Source: an uncultured Microbacterium sp. (lineage in GTDB: Bacteria; Actinomycetota; Actinomycetes; Actinomycetales; Microbacteriaceae). Taken from it: DNA of 25,745 nt. Of this stretch, positions 7,938 to 15,840 are shown piece by piece; position 1 is the first letter of the stretch, and the number at the start of each line of letters is the position of its first letter. Location of the stretch: positions 1 to 25,745 of the forward strand of contig CALKHM010000023.1 in NCBI GenBank assembly GCA_937988695.1, read 5' to 3'. The translations under genes and the position numbers were made by a program. The notes below the pieces were generated by a model that ran no database searches, was not told the DNA's origin, and saw only the letters and a program-made list of their open reading frames with translations.

Positions 7938-9899
7938 CTATCGATGGCTCTCACCCCACTGGCATCCGGGATCGATCGCCCGCAGGAACAGATCGGGGCT
8001 GCCAAAGTTGCCCGACTTCAACAGCAGCGCCAGCGACGGCTCGGGCGTCGAGTACAGCCACGCCACACCCTCGTCCACCCGGCCGCCCACGACTCCGCCA
8101 CGCACCCCGAGCCCGCCGGTGACCGCTCCCGACGTCTCACCCCCGGCCACGACGAATCTGTCGATCCCCCGCTCCCGCAGAGCGGAGGCGATCCCCGCCA
8201 GCGCCTCCTCGAAGATGCGCGACGCGCGCTCGCCGCCGACCTCGCGGTCGACTCGTGCGCGTTCCTCTGCATCGGCCGAGGCGTAGAACAGCGGCACTGC
8301 CGGCCCCGGCAGCGCATCGAACCAGCGCAGCGCGTCGGCCACGAGCCCCTCTGCGGTCATCTCCGGCGAGGCCACCAGGCGGTGGGCGGGATGCCCGCCC
8401 TCCCGGAACCGGGCGACCTGCGCCAGGGTGGACTGCGAACAGCTGCCCGCCAGCACCGCCGCGCGTCGCTGCCGCGGGGGGACGACGAGGGCGGGGGAGG
8501 CCGGGCGACGGCGCGTGCGCTGCGCGCGGGCGCGGCCGATCGCGAGGGCAAGGCCTGCCGCCCCGGCCAGCAGCGGCGCGTCGGGCTGCGTGGCGGCGAG
8601 GGTGTCCAGGTCGCGCTGCTCGATCGCATCGGCGATGACGATGCGGGCAACGCCTGCGCTGGACGGCTCGAGCGCCCGGGCGACGGCGTCGGGCCCGGCA
8701 CGGACGACATCCAGCGAGAGGGTGCGCACCTCTCGGCCCGTCTGCGGGGCAAGGAGCCGGGTCAGCAACGAGTCGGTCATGGGATTGAGCGGATGCCGCG
8801 CCATGTGCGACTGCGCGAGCGGGACGCCGTCGACGAACAGCAGCCCATCGCGCACGATGCGCCCGTGCATGGGCGAGCTCGGCGTGGTCAGCACCACGTC
8901 GGCGTGCGTCTGCGCGGCCAACGCGTCCAGCACCGGCCCGATGTTGCCGCGCGGAGTCGAGTCGAAGGTCGAGCAGTACTTGAGATAGACCTGGTCCACC
9001 CCGTGCTGCTGCAGCAGTGACAGCGCCGCGAGGGACCGGTCCACGGCATCCTGCGCGGCTACCGACCGCGTCTTCAACGCGACCACGATGGCATCCAGAC
9101 CGGGCGGGACGGCCGCAGGCTCGTCGATGCCGAACAGGAGCAGCGTGCGCAGCCCGGCCGAGCGCAGGGCGTCGGCCACGTCGATGGCACCGGTGTAGTC
9201 GTCGGCGATGACGCCCAGGATGCCGGTCTCGGCCGGTCGTTCCAGCTCCGCCCGCAGCCGCCGTGCGGCGCTGACCGCACCCGAGAGCACCGGGCGTTCG
9301 AGCCGGCGCTCCAGCTCGGCGCGAGCCGGGGCCAGCGAGTACTGCGCCAGCAGGACGGCGTCGAGGTCGGCCAGCATCGGCGTGACGGCGCCGGCCAGGT
9401 CGTCGATGAGCGCCGACGGATCGTCGGACGCCGAGCTCGCGCGTGCGGCGGGCACGGCCAGGCCGATGATCTCGATGGCGCGACCGCGTTGGGCCGCCGC
9501 CTCACGAAGCCTGCGGATGCTGTCGTCTCGTGCCTCGTCGAACGACGCCACGACGAGCACCCGCCGCCATGACGAGCGCACCACCTCGTCGAAGACCGCG
9601 CCGTCGGGTCCCAGGGTCGGCACGGGGCCGTCGTGCCCCTCCGCGACGGCGCCGTAGAGCGAGCAGGTGAGCAGGACCGCGTCCGCGCCCTGACCCACGG
9701 CGAAGTCGATCAGGGATCCCATGCGCGCCCGCAGCGCCGGGTCCAGCCCGCCGCGAGATTCCGCCTCGGCCATGAGCCGGTCGTCGAGGATGTTCCAGAC
9801 GTCCGCATCGCCCATCGCCTCGGTGACCGCTGCCGCCGCCGGCCGGATCGCCAGCGGCGTCGCGCTGATCAGGGCGATGAGGGGCCGGGTGGCGCTCAT
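7938..9899 (-). CDS. otnK: Fusion: Asp/Glu racemase-like domain + OtnK (DUF1537 four-carbon acid-sugar kinase)
   Basis: This is a 653-residue two-domain protein. Residues about 5-218 resemble the Asp/Glu/hydantoin racemase superfamily: PLIALISATPLAI opening, first cysteine site LLTCSLYG (C79), then VLVVASFDEARDDS. The second cysteine site reads LLAQYSLAPAR, with Tyr187 in place of Cys. Residues about 227-640 are a complete DUF1537 kinase: GVIADDYTGAIDVADAL, KYCSTFDSTPRGNIGPV, TPSSPMHGR, VVAGGETSGAV and KSGNFGSPDLF. OtnK phosphorylates 3-oxo-tetronate at O4 with ATP. Standalone OtnK is about 420-430 residues, so the extra N-terminal domain accounts for the length. The ATG at 9899 overlaps the OtnI stop as ATGA. 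The domain could act on the kinase substrate or be a degenerate sensing domain. The kinase call is secure; the role of the fusion is unknown. Confidence 0.88.
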   Translation of the reverse strand: MSATRPLIALISATPLAIRPAAAAVTEAMGDADVWNILDDRLMAEAESRGGLDPALRARMGSLIDFAVGQGADAVLLTCSLYGAVAEGHDGPVPTLGPDGAVFDEVVRSSWRRVLVVASFDEARDDSIRRLREAAAQRGRAIEIIGLAVPAARASSASDDPSALIDDLAGAVTPMLADLDAVLLAQYSLAPARAELERRLERPVLSGAVSAARRLRAELERPAETGILGVIADDYTGAIDVADALRSAGLRTLLLFGIDEPAAVPPGLDAIVVALKTRSVAAQDAVDRSLAALSLLQQHGVDQVYLKYCSTFDSTPRGNIGPVLDALAAQTHADVVLTTPSSPMHGRIVRDGLLFVDGVPLAQSHMARHPLNPMTDSLLTRLLAPQTGREVRTLSLDVVRAGPDAVARALEPSSAGVARIVIADAIEQRDLDTLAATQPDAPLLAGAAGLALAIGRARAQRTRRRPASPALVVPPRQRRAAVLAGSCSQSTLAQVARFREGGHPAHRLVASPEMTAEGLVADALRWFDALPGPAVPLFYASADAEERARVDREVGGERASRIFEEALAGIASALRERGIDRFVVAGGETSGAVTGGLGVRGGVVGGRVDEGVAWLYSTPEPSLALLLKSGNFGSPDLFLRAIDPGCQWGESHR

Positions 9900-10723
9900 G
9901 AGGCCACCAGCGCCGTCAGCCATGCGACGTTCGCGGCCTCGGGCCTTGTCGCCGAGTACTCGCATCCGACCCATCCTCGATAGCCGATCCGACGCAGCAC
10001 GCCGAACACGTACGTCCACGACAGCTCGCCGGTGCCGGGCTCGGTGCGGCCCGGCGGATCGGCGATCTGCACATGGCCGATCAGGGGTGCGTGTTCGACG
10101 AGCCGGGAGCTCACATCGCCCTCCTCGGACTGCACGTGGAACACGTCGAACAGCGTCTTCAGTCGATCCGAGCCGACCGCGTCGATGACCGTGGCCGCCT
10201 GAGACTGCGTGGTGATGACGAACCCGGGAGAGGCGCGCCGGCTCTGCGGCTCGATCAACAGCGTGATGTCAGTCGACCGCGCGGCATCCACCGCCCAGGC
10301 CACGTTCAGCAGGTACTCGGCCCACGCCCGTTCGGCCGACACGCCGTCCGGCACCGGGCCGCCCACCACATGCAGCAGCGACACGCCCGCAGCCGTGGCG
10401 TACTCGAGTCCGACCTCGAGGTCGGCACGGAACTGCGCCCTCTGCGATGGGTCGCAGGCGATCCCCGTGACGGCTCGGCCCGAGACCGTTCGCGGACGGG
10501 TGTTGATCATCACGAGCTCGATGCCCTCGCCGGCCAGCATCCGGTTCAGCGACGAGACGGAGTGCTCGTATGGGTCCGGATACTCCACCGCGCGGAAGCC
10601 GTTCTCCGCCACGGCGGCGATCCTCGCCTGGATCGGCAGATCGGCGAAGAGCCACTTCAGGTTGGCAGCAAAACGCGGCCCGTCCGCACGTGCGCGCGCG
10701 CCCGCGCCCTCATCGCCGGCCAT
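9896..10723 (-). CDS. otnI: OtnI-like / hydroxypyruvate isomerase family sugar isomerase
   Basis: This 275-residue TIM-barrel protein belongs to the hydroxypyruvate isomerase/OtnI group. It opens with RFAANLKWLF and continues with GFRAVEYPDPYEH. Metal and catalytic positions are present: E158 (LLIEPQ), D193 (LFDVFH), HVQIADPPGRTEPGTGEL (217-234) and E255 (GCEY). In the tetronate pathway OtnI interconverts 2-oxo- and 3-oxo-tetronate. The ATG at 10723 follows a GGGGGG ribosome site and overlaps the end of the dehydrogenase gene by 14 bp; its stop overlaps the kinase start by 4 bp. Hydroxypyruvate isomerase is the alternative, but the flanking dehydrogenase, OtnK and OtnC make OtnI much more likely. 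Confidence 0.85.
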   Translation of the reverse strand: MAGDEGAGARARADGPRFAANLKWLFADLPIQARIAAVAENGFRAVEYPDPYEHSVSSLNRMLAGEGIELVMINTRPRTVSGRAVTGIACDPSQRAQFRADLEVGLEYATAAGVSLLHVVGGPVPDGVSAERAWAEYLLNVAWAVDAARSTDITLLIEPQSRRASPGFVITTQSQAATVIDAVGSDRLKTLFDVFHVQSEEGDVSSRLVEHAPLIGHVQIADPPGRTEPGTGELSWTYVFGVLRRIGYRGWVGCEYSATRPEAANVAWLTALVAS

Positions 10724-11702
10724 CGTGCCCCCCGTGGCCGTTCACCCGGTGCGCGGGTTGCTGACCGGCGAAGAAGTCGATGATCTGCCGTGCCGCGAGC
10801 TCCTCGGAGCGTTCGCGCGCCTGCACTGTCGCTCCGGCGATGTGCGCGGTCATCAGAAGGTTCCTGGCACCCAGCAGGGGATCATCCGACGCGATGGGCT
10901 CCCGCTCGATCACGTCCAGCGCCGCCCCGGCGATCTCCCCCGCGTCCAGGGCCGCGATGAGGTCCGACTCGTTCACGATCCCCCCGCGCGAGGTGTTGAC
11001 GAGATAGGCCGATGGCTTCATGCAGCGCAGTGCGCTGCGGTCTACCAGGCCCCGGGTGTCGTCGGTGAGCGCCATGTGCAGCGAGACGAAGTCCGAGCTG
11101 CGCAGCAGCTGATCCAGCGTGGCCGACCGCACGCCGGCATCGGCCATCGCGTCGTCATCGACCCAGGGGTCGTACCCGATCACCGACATCCCGAGCGCCG
11201 CGGCGCTGGCGGCCACGGACTGGCCGATCATGCCCACCCCCATGATCCCCAGGGTGGCGCCGGCAAGCTCCGTGCCGCTGTGCTGATCCCACTGCGCCCG
11301 CGCGGTGCCGTGGATGTTCCGGGGCAGGTCGCGCGCCAGGCTCAGCAGCAGGCCCAGGGTGAGCTCGACGACCGACTGCCGGTTGGCGCCGGGCGTGTTG
11401 CACACCACGATGCCGTGCTCGTCGGCCGCCGCGAGGTCGACGTTGTCATACCCCGCGCCGGTGCGGGCGACGATCCTCAACCCGTCGATGCCCGCCAGGT
11501 CGGCGGCCGTCAGCGGCTCGGTCCCGAGGATCATGGCATCCGACTGCGGGACATCCTCGTGCACGGGGCGGTCGGTGGTCCGCCGCGACGACTCCGGCGA
11601 GAACCGCACGTCGAATCCCGCCTCGCGCAGGAGCACGTCGGCACGCCCCCCGGGCCGGAGGTAGCCGGTGGTCACGGTGACGCTCTTCTGGTCAGATCGC
11701 AT
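10710..11702 (-). CDS. D-2-hydroxyacid dehydrogenase (phosphoglycerate-dehydrogenase-like)
   Basis: This 330-residue NAD-dependent enzyme has the SerA-like fold. RTGAGYDNVDL (80-90) is in the substrate domain, GIMGVGMIG (152-160) is the Rossmann loop with D178 (GYDPW) selecting NAD, and the catalytic set is R239 (NTSRGG), E268 (EREP) and H287 (TAHIAGAT). There is no C-terminal ACT domain, so it is not a regulated serine-biosynthesis enzyme. In this operon it probably oxidises a 2-hydroxy sugar acid (threonate- or erythronate-like) to the 2-oxo acid that OtnI needs; that substrate is inferred. The start at 11702 has GCGGAG upstream and overlaps the previous gene by 11 bp. Confidence 0.87.
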   Translation of the reverse strand: MRSDQKSVTVTTGYLRPGGRADVLLREAGFDVRFSPESSRRTTDRPVHEDVPQSDAMILGTEPLTAADLAGIDGLRIVARTGAGYDNVDLAAADEHGIVVCNTPGANRQSVVELTLGLLLSLARDLPRNIHGTARAQWDQHSGTELAGATLGIMGVGMIGQSVAASAAALGMSVIGYDPWVDDDAMADAGVRSATLDQLLRSSDFVSLHMALTDDTRGLVDRSALRCMKPSAYLVNTSRGGIVNESDLIAALDAGEIAGAALDVIEREPIASDDPLLGARNLLMTAHIAGATVQARERSEELAARQIIDFFAGQQPAHRVNGHGGHDGRR

Positions 11703-12474
11703 CGTCGCTCCGCACCGCCACGAGACCGGGCTCTTGATCGCTGATCGTGATGCGCGCGGGTGCCGCATCGCGATGATGATGGAAATGGAGCTGTGCGGTC
11801 TGGGCGCTCTTCCGTTGCCAGTGCCCGTCGACGAGCGTGCAGACCACATCGTGCCCGGGCACCACCGCCGCCCCCGTCGACGTCGCGATCTCCCGGATGC
11901 GGGAGATGCTCTGCCGGCCTGCAGCAAGGTCCAGCGCCGAGTCGATCGCCGAGGACTCCAGCTCGTGCACGTTCTTGGCGGCATCCCCGACGAACAGCAG
12001 CGGAGTGCGCACGGTGTGTGCGAGGAAGGCCAGGTGACCCGGGGTGTGCCCGGCCGCGTCGATGGCGTGTATCCCGGGAAGGATCTCGCCTTCCGCGTCG
12101 ATGAGCCTCAGCGCGCCCTCGGGCTCGCTCAGCGCGCCCAGCAGCGGCTGCGAGACGAACGGGACGTCGGTGGCCTGCCTGCAGGCCCAGGCGTGCTCGG
12201 CTCGGCCGATCCACCGCCGCGCCTGCGGGAACAGGCTCACGTTCCCGAGATGGTCCCAGTGGGCATGGGTCACCAGCACGTCGGTGACATCCCGCGGCGA
12301 CAGGCCGAGGCCCGCAAGCGCCTGTGTGATCAGCGGGACGTAGGCCGGGGGGCCGGTGTCGACGACGACGACGCGGTCGGCGTTGCGCAGGAGCCACACG
12401 CTGCTCCACCCGAACGAGCCGTGCGTGCTCGTCCTGCCGGGAAACCCGTTCACGAGAACGTGTGCGTCATACAC
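11692..12474 (-). CDS. Metallo-beta-lactamase-fold hydrolase (lactonase-like)
   Basis: This 260-residue protein has the full MBL metal set: THAHWDH (H70, H72, D74, H75), AGHTPGH (141-147), FVGDAAKN (D164) and VPGHD (H208). Arrangement and size are like N-acyl-homoserine-lactone lactonases (AiiA/AttM group), so hydrolysis of a lactone or similar ester is the best guess. A sugar-acid lactone would fit here because the operon also encodes a uronate-dehydrogenase-like SDR, whose family produces lactones. The GTG start at 12474 is preceded by GAGGAGG at 8-nt spacing. It lies 38 bp after the amidohydrolase stop. There is no signal peptide, so it is cytoplasmic. Quorum quenching is an alternative reading. 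Confidence 0.82.
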   Translation of the reverse strand: MYDAHVLVNGFPGRTSTHGSFGWSSVWLLRNADRVVVVDTGPPAYVPLITQALAGLGLSPRDVTDVLVTHAHWDHLGNVSLFPQARRWIGRAEHAWACRQATDVPFVSQPLLGALSEPEGALRLIDAEGEILPGIHAIDAAGHTPGHLAFLAHTVRTPLLFVGDAAKNVHELESSAIDSALDLAAGRQSISRIREIATSTGAAVVPGHDVVCTLVDGHWQRKSAQTAQLHFHHHRDAAPARITISDQEPGLVAVRSDDAI

Positions 12475-12512
12475 TTCCGCCGCCTCCTCTCCCGGCTCCC
12501 GGCCAGATCCCG

Positions 12513-13808
12513 TCACGCTGCCCGGCCGTGTTCTGCGTCGCCCGTCCCGCCGACCACGATCTCGCCGCCCTGCATGACCAAGCGCGGAGCGCGCAGCACC
12601 GTGATGTCCTGCAACGGGTCGCCAGTGACCGCGATGATGTCGGCGAGCTTGCCCGGCTCCACCGTCCCGACCAGGTGGTCGGTGCGCATCACCTGGGCGC
12701 CTGAGCGCGTACCGGCCACGATCGCGTCGCCCGCGCTCATGCCCCAGCGCTGCGCGAGCTCGAACTCCAGGGCCAGCGCGCCCTGCGGATGCGTCGGCCA
12801 GCCGATGTTGTCGCTGCCCAGCGCGTACCTGATCCCGACCTCCAGACCCTTCGCGAAGTCGGTGCTGATCGCCTCGACGTGCCGGGCGAAGGCCTCCTTC
12901 TTCCACGCCGGGTAGCCGAAGTCGTCGGCGGCGGCGTGGTGCAGATAGGGATGCGAGAGCGTCGTCACGACCCAGGCGCCGACCTCCGCGATCCGCTCGC
13001 GGGTGGCGTCGGTGATCCCGAACCCGTGTTCGATGATGTCGACCCCGCCGTCGAGGGCGAGCTGCACCTGCGGGTCGCCGATGCAGTGCGCGCTGACCTG
13101 CAGCCCGTTCAGATGCGCCTCGTCGGTCACCGCCTGGATCTCGGCCAGCGTGAACCCGGGCGACTCGTTGTACGGGTCCTCGCCCCACGGCCGGAATCGA
13201 TCGCCGACGGCTCCCTTGGAGACGCCGATCTTGATGACGGTCGCTCCCTGGCGGATGCGCGTGCGCACCATCTTGCGGCATTCGTCGGGTCCGTCGGCGA
13301 TGATCCCCTGCTGTGCGATCCATGCCAGCGGCACGTTGAAGTGGTCCCATGTGCCGGCCGTCGAGCAGATGAAGTCACCCGACACCTCAAGTCGGGGACC
13401 CGAGATCAGGCCCTCCTTCATCACGCGACGCAGGTCGGGCCCGACGGCGGAGCCGAGGCACCGCGCGGAGGTGATGCCGACGTCCAGCATCCGCTTCGCC
13501 TCGCCGGCCGCGCGCAGCGCCCGGTAGGAGAGCGTCTCGAAGCGCATCGTGTTGGAGATGTCGCTGGGCACGCCGAAGAAGTGCATGTGCGCGTCGATCA
13601 TCCCCGGCATGAGCGTGGCTGCGCCGAGATCGACGATGCTTGCGCCGCGGGCCAGCTCCGCATCGCCGCGCTGCCCCACCGCGACGATCTTCTCACCGTC
13701 GATCCGCACGGCGGCCTCGGCGAGCACCCCGCCGTTGCCGTCCAAGAGCCGGTCGGCTGTCAGCAGCCAGGTCTGCGCGGCGCCCGGCGCCGGGGGGAGC
13801 TGACTCAT
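12513..13808 (-). CDS. Metal-dependent amidohydrolase (imidazolonepropionase/Xaa-Pro-dipeptidase-like)
   Basis: This is a 431-residue amidohydrolase-superfamily protein with a beta-sandwich formed by both ends and a TIM barrel between. Binuclear metal ligands are visible: H74 and H76 (DAHMH), K193 (VIKIGVSKG, the candidate carboxylated lysine), H241 (SAHCIGD), H261 (IIEHGFG) and D333 (GSDNIGWP). The C-terminal GTVEPGKLADIIAVTGDPL is typical. This subgroup includes imidazolonepropionase-like and prolidase-like enzymes that cleave cyclic or peptide amides. The ATG at 13808 overlaps the RidA stop (ATGA). It suggests that the imported substrate contains an amide or lactam bond; the exact substrate cannot be told. 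No signal peptide is seen. Confidence 0.87.
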   Translation of the reverse strand: MSQLPPAPGAAQTWLLTADRLLDGNGGVLAEAAVRIDGEKIVAVGQRGDAELARGASIVDLGAATLMPGMIDAHMHFFGVPSDISNTMRFETLSYRALRAAGEAKRMLDVGITSARCLGSAVGPDLRRVMKEGLISGPRLEVSGDFICSTAGTWDHFNVPLAWIAQQGIIADGPDECRKMVRTRIRQGATVIKIGVSKGAVGDRFRPWGEDPYNESPGFTLAEIQAVTDEAHLNGLQVSAHCIGDPQVQLALDGGVDIIEHGFGITDATRERIAEVGAWVVTTLSHPYLHHAAADDFGYPAWKKEAFARHVEAISTDFAKGLEVGIRYALGSDNIGWPTHPQGALALEFELAQRWGMSAGDAIVAGTRSGAQVMRTDHLVGTVEPGKLADIIAVTGDPLQDITVLRAPRLVMQGGEIVVGGTGDAEHGRAA

Positions 13809-14206
13809 TTCTGGTCTCCGAGCACGGCGGTGGCCTCGATCTCGACGAGCCACTCGCGGTTGCCCAGCCCTCCCGCGACGATCGCGGTGGTGGCCGGATA
13901 CGGCTCGGGGAGCATGCGCTTGCGCACCTGCATGACCGCAGGCAGATCCGTGCGGTCGGTGATGTAGACGACGATCCGGCAGACGTCGGCCAGCGAGCCG
14001 CCGGCGGCTTCCACGAGCGCCTCGATGTTGCTCAGAGCCTTCTCCGTCTGCCCGGTGATGTCGCCGACGGCGACGGTCGACCCGTCTTCGGCCTGTGGCG
14101 TCTGACCGGAGATGTGCAGCATCCGTCCCACAGGCGTGAGCGTGGACTGCGACATGGGGGCGGGGGTGTCGAAGACGCCCGCAGCTTTGACGGCCGTGTA
14201 TGGCAT
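13805..14206 (-). CDS. RidA/YjgF family protein lacking the canonical deaminase arginine
   Basis: This 133-residue protein has the RidA fold: GRMLHISGQTPQAEDG, TGQTEKALSNIEALVEAAGGSLADVCRIVVYITD, and PYPATTAIVAGGL...VEIEATAV. RidA itself hydrolyses reactive enamines or imines left by PLP enzymes, using an Arg in a P-A-R-T/S motif. Here the matching position (T106 in PATT) is not Arg, which places it in one of the other Rid subfamilies, often found in catabolic operons for nitrogen compounds. It is first in its operon, with GAGGAGG upstream of the ATG at 14206 and the palindrome-covered promoter 25-56 bp before it. The activity is unknown. Confidence 0.87.
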   Translation of the reverse strand: MPYTAVKAAGVFDTPAPMSQSTLTPVGRMLHISGQTPQAEDGSTVAVGDITGQTEKALSNIEALVEAAGGSLADVCRIVVYITDRTDLPAVMQVRKRMLPEPYPATTAIVAGGLGNREWLVEIEATAVLGDQK

Positions 14207-14230
14207 GACCAGATCCTCCTCGATCGAGAT

Positions 14231-14262
14231 TTAGAATATATATTATCTGAAGTTGCCGGCAA
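14231..14262 (-). promoter_or_regulatory. Promoter and 20-bp palindromic operator of the RidA-to-SDR operon
   Basis: The operator candidate TTAGAATATATATTATCTGA spans 14231-14250. On the minus strand TATTCT (14238-14233) fits a -10 inside it, and TTGCCG (14262-14257) fits a -35 with 18-bp spacing; that -35 is part of the perfect palindrome TTGCCGGCAA (14253-14262). The 20-mer matches the one at 22637 in 18 of 20 positions and holds the same place relative to the -10. A repressor bound here would block polymerase. Confidence 0.7.
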
Positions 14263-14286
14263 ATATCGACAACACGGGTCTTGGCA

Positions 14287-15840
14287 TCAGGTCCGTCCCG
14301 AGGAGCCGAGATAGAGATCGGCGACCCGGGGATCGGTCAGCAGCTGCCGGCCCGTCCCCGAGTGCGCGTTGCCGCCCTCGGCCAGCACGTACGCACGATC
14401 GCAGATCTCCAGGGCGCGCCGGGCGTTCTGCTCGACCATCATGATCGCGACGCCGGACGCCTGGATCTTCTTGATGCTCTGGAACAGTTCCTCCTGCCGG
14501 TGCGGCGACAGCCCCGCCGACGGCTCGTCCAGCAGCAGCACCTCCGGGTCCATCATCAGAGCCCGCGCCATCGCCAGCGACTGACGTTCCCCGCCGGACA
14601 GCGAGTCGGCCATCTGGCCGCCGCGGCCGTGCAGCGCGGGGAAGAGGTCCTCGACGAACGCGAGCCTCTCCCTCCATCGTTGCCGCGCGAGATACAGGCC
14701 CATGCGGAGGTTCTCATGCACGGTCAGCCGGCCGAACACGTTCGCGTACTGGGGAACGAAGCCGATGCCGCGCCGCACCAGCTCGTGGGCGGCGAGCCCC
14801 CGGATGTCCTGCCCGCGCAGCAGCACGGTGCCGCGGCGCACGGGCAGCATCCCGAACGCTGCCTTCAGCAGCGTGGACTTGCCCGCGCCGTTGGGGCCGA
14901 TCAGTGTCACCAGCTCACCTTCGCGAAGGTCCACGCTCAGCCCGCGGAGGATGTCCAGACCCGCCGCGTAGCCCGCGGTCAGCTCCGTGATCTCCAGCAC
15001 CTTCGACCCCGTGCTGCGCTCCCGCGCTCCCGGGAGTCCTGACACGGAGTCCGATCCCTCGTGCGAACGGCCGAGGTAGGCGTCGATCACGCGCTCGTCG
15101 TGCAGCACCTCGGTCGGGGTGCCCTCCACGATGAGCCTGCCGCGGTCCATGCAGATGACGCGGTCGCTGACGCCGGCGATCGAGAGCATGTCGTGCTCGA
15201 TGAGCACGACCGTCATCCCTCGCGCGCGCAGCTCCCTCAGCCGTTCCATGATGAAATCGCGCAGCACGGGGTTGACCCCGGCCAGCGGCTCATCCAGAAG
15301 CAGCACGGTCGGCTCGGCCATCAGGGCACGCGCGATCTCCAGCAGTCGCCGCTGACCGCCGCTGAGCGCCGAGGCCTTCTCGGCGGCGAGGCGGTCGAGC
15401 CGGAACTCGCGCAGCAGCTCGTGCGCGCGGGCCTCGAGCCGGCGGTTCTGCCGCCGCCAGATCCGGGACAGCAGCGCGACGGAGAGCCTCTCCCCGCTCT
15501 GCCCCGCCGGCGCGACCAGCATGTTCTGCAGCACCGTCATCTCCAGCAGTGGCCGGGTGGACTGGAAGGTGCGGATCATGCCGCTGCGGGCGATCACGTG
15601 CGCACGCTTGTTGCTCACGTCGGTGCCGGTGACCGACCAGGTGCCGGCGTCGGCCCGGTCGAAGCCGCTGAGGAGGTTGAACAGCGTCGACTTCCCCGCG
15701 CCGTTGGGGCCGATGAGGCCCGTCACGATTCCCCGGCGGATCTCCAGGCGTTCGATGTCGACGGCGGTGATTCCGCCGATCTGGCGCAGCAGCCCGGTGC
15801 CCAGCACCGCGATGTCGTCCTGCGTCTGCGGTGCGCTCAT
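14287..15840 (-). CDS. Fused LivG-LivF: two ABC ATPases of a branched-chain-amino-acid-type importer in one protein
   Basis: This is a 517-residue cytoplasmic protein with two complete ATPase modules. The first is LivG-like: Walker A GPNGAGKST (44-52), LSGGQ (159-163), LLDEP (181-185), and the LivG-type LAGVNP and EHDM. The second is LivF-like: Walker A 315-323, LSGGE (414-418), LLLDEP (435-440), and the LivF-type SAGLSPHRQEELF and MMVEQNA. The linker (about 258-282) is polar, SHEGSDSVSGLPGARERSTG. Normally these are separate proteins of about 255 and 235 residues. The ATG overlaps the LivM stop (ATGA). Together with LivH, LivM and the lipoprotein it completes an importer; the substrate is unknown and, judging from the locus, may not be an amino acid. 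Confidence 0.92.
   Translation of the reverse strand: MSAPQTQDDIAVLGTGLLRQIGGITAVDIERLEIRRGIVTGLIGPNGAGKSTLFNLLSGFDRADAGTWSVTGTDVSNKRAHVIARSGMIRTFQSTRPLLEMTVLQNMLVAPAGQSGERLSVALLSRIWRRQNRRLEARAHELLREFRLDRLAAEKASALSGGQRRLLEIARALMAEPTVLLLDEPLAGVNPVLRDFIMERLRELRARGMTVVLIEHDMLSIAGVSDRVICMDRGRLIVEGTPTEVLHDERVIDAYLGRSHEGSDSVSGLPGARERSTGSKVLEITELTAGYAAGLDILRGLSVDLREGELVTLIGPNGAGKSTLLKAAFGMLPVRRGTVLLRGQDIRGLAAHELVRRGIGFVPQYANVFGRLTVHENLRMGLYLARQRWRERLAFVEDLFPALHGRGGQMADSLSGGERQSLAMARALMMDPEVLLLDEPSAGLSPHRQEELFQSIKKIQASGVAIMMVEQNARRALEICDRAYVLAEGGNAHSGTGRQLLTDPRVADLYLGSSGRT

Noticed and set aside
12475..13350. N-terminal extension of the MBL hydrolase to 552 codons
   Set aside because: It overlaps the amidohydrolase gene in another frame and contains low-complexity Arg/Gly sequence; GAGGAGG marks the GTG at 12474.
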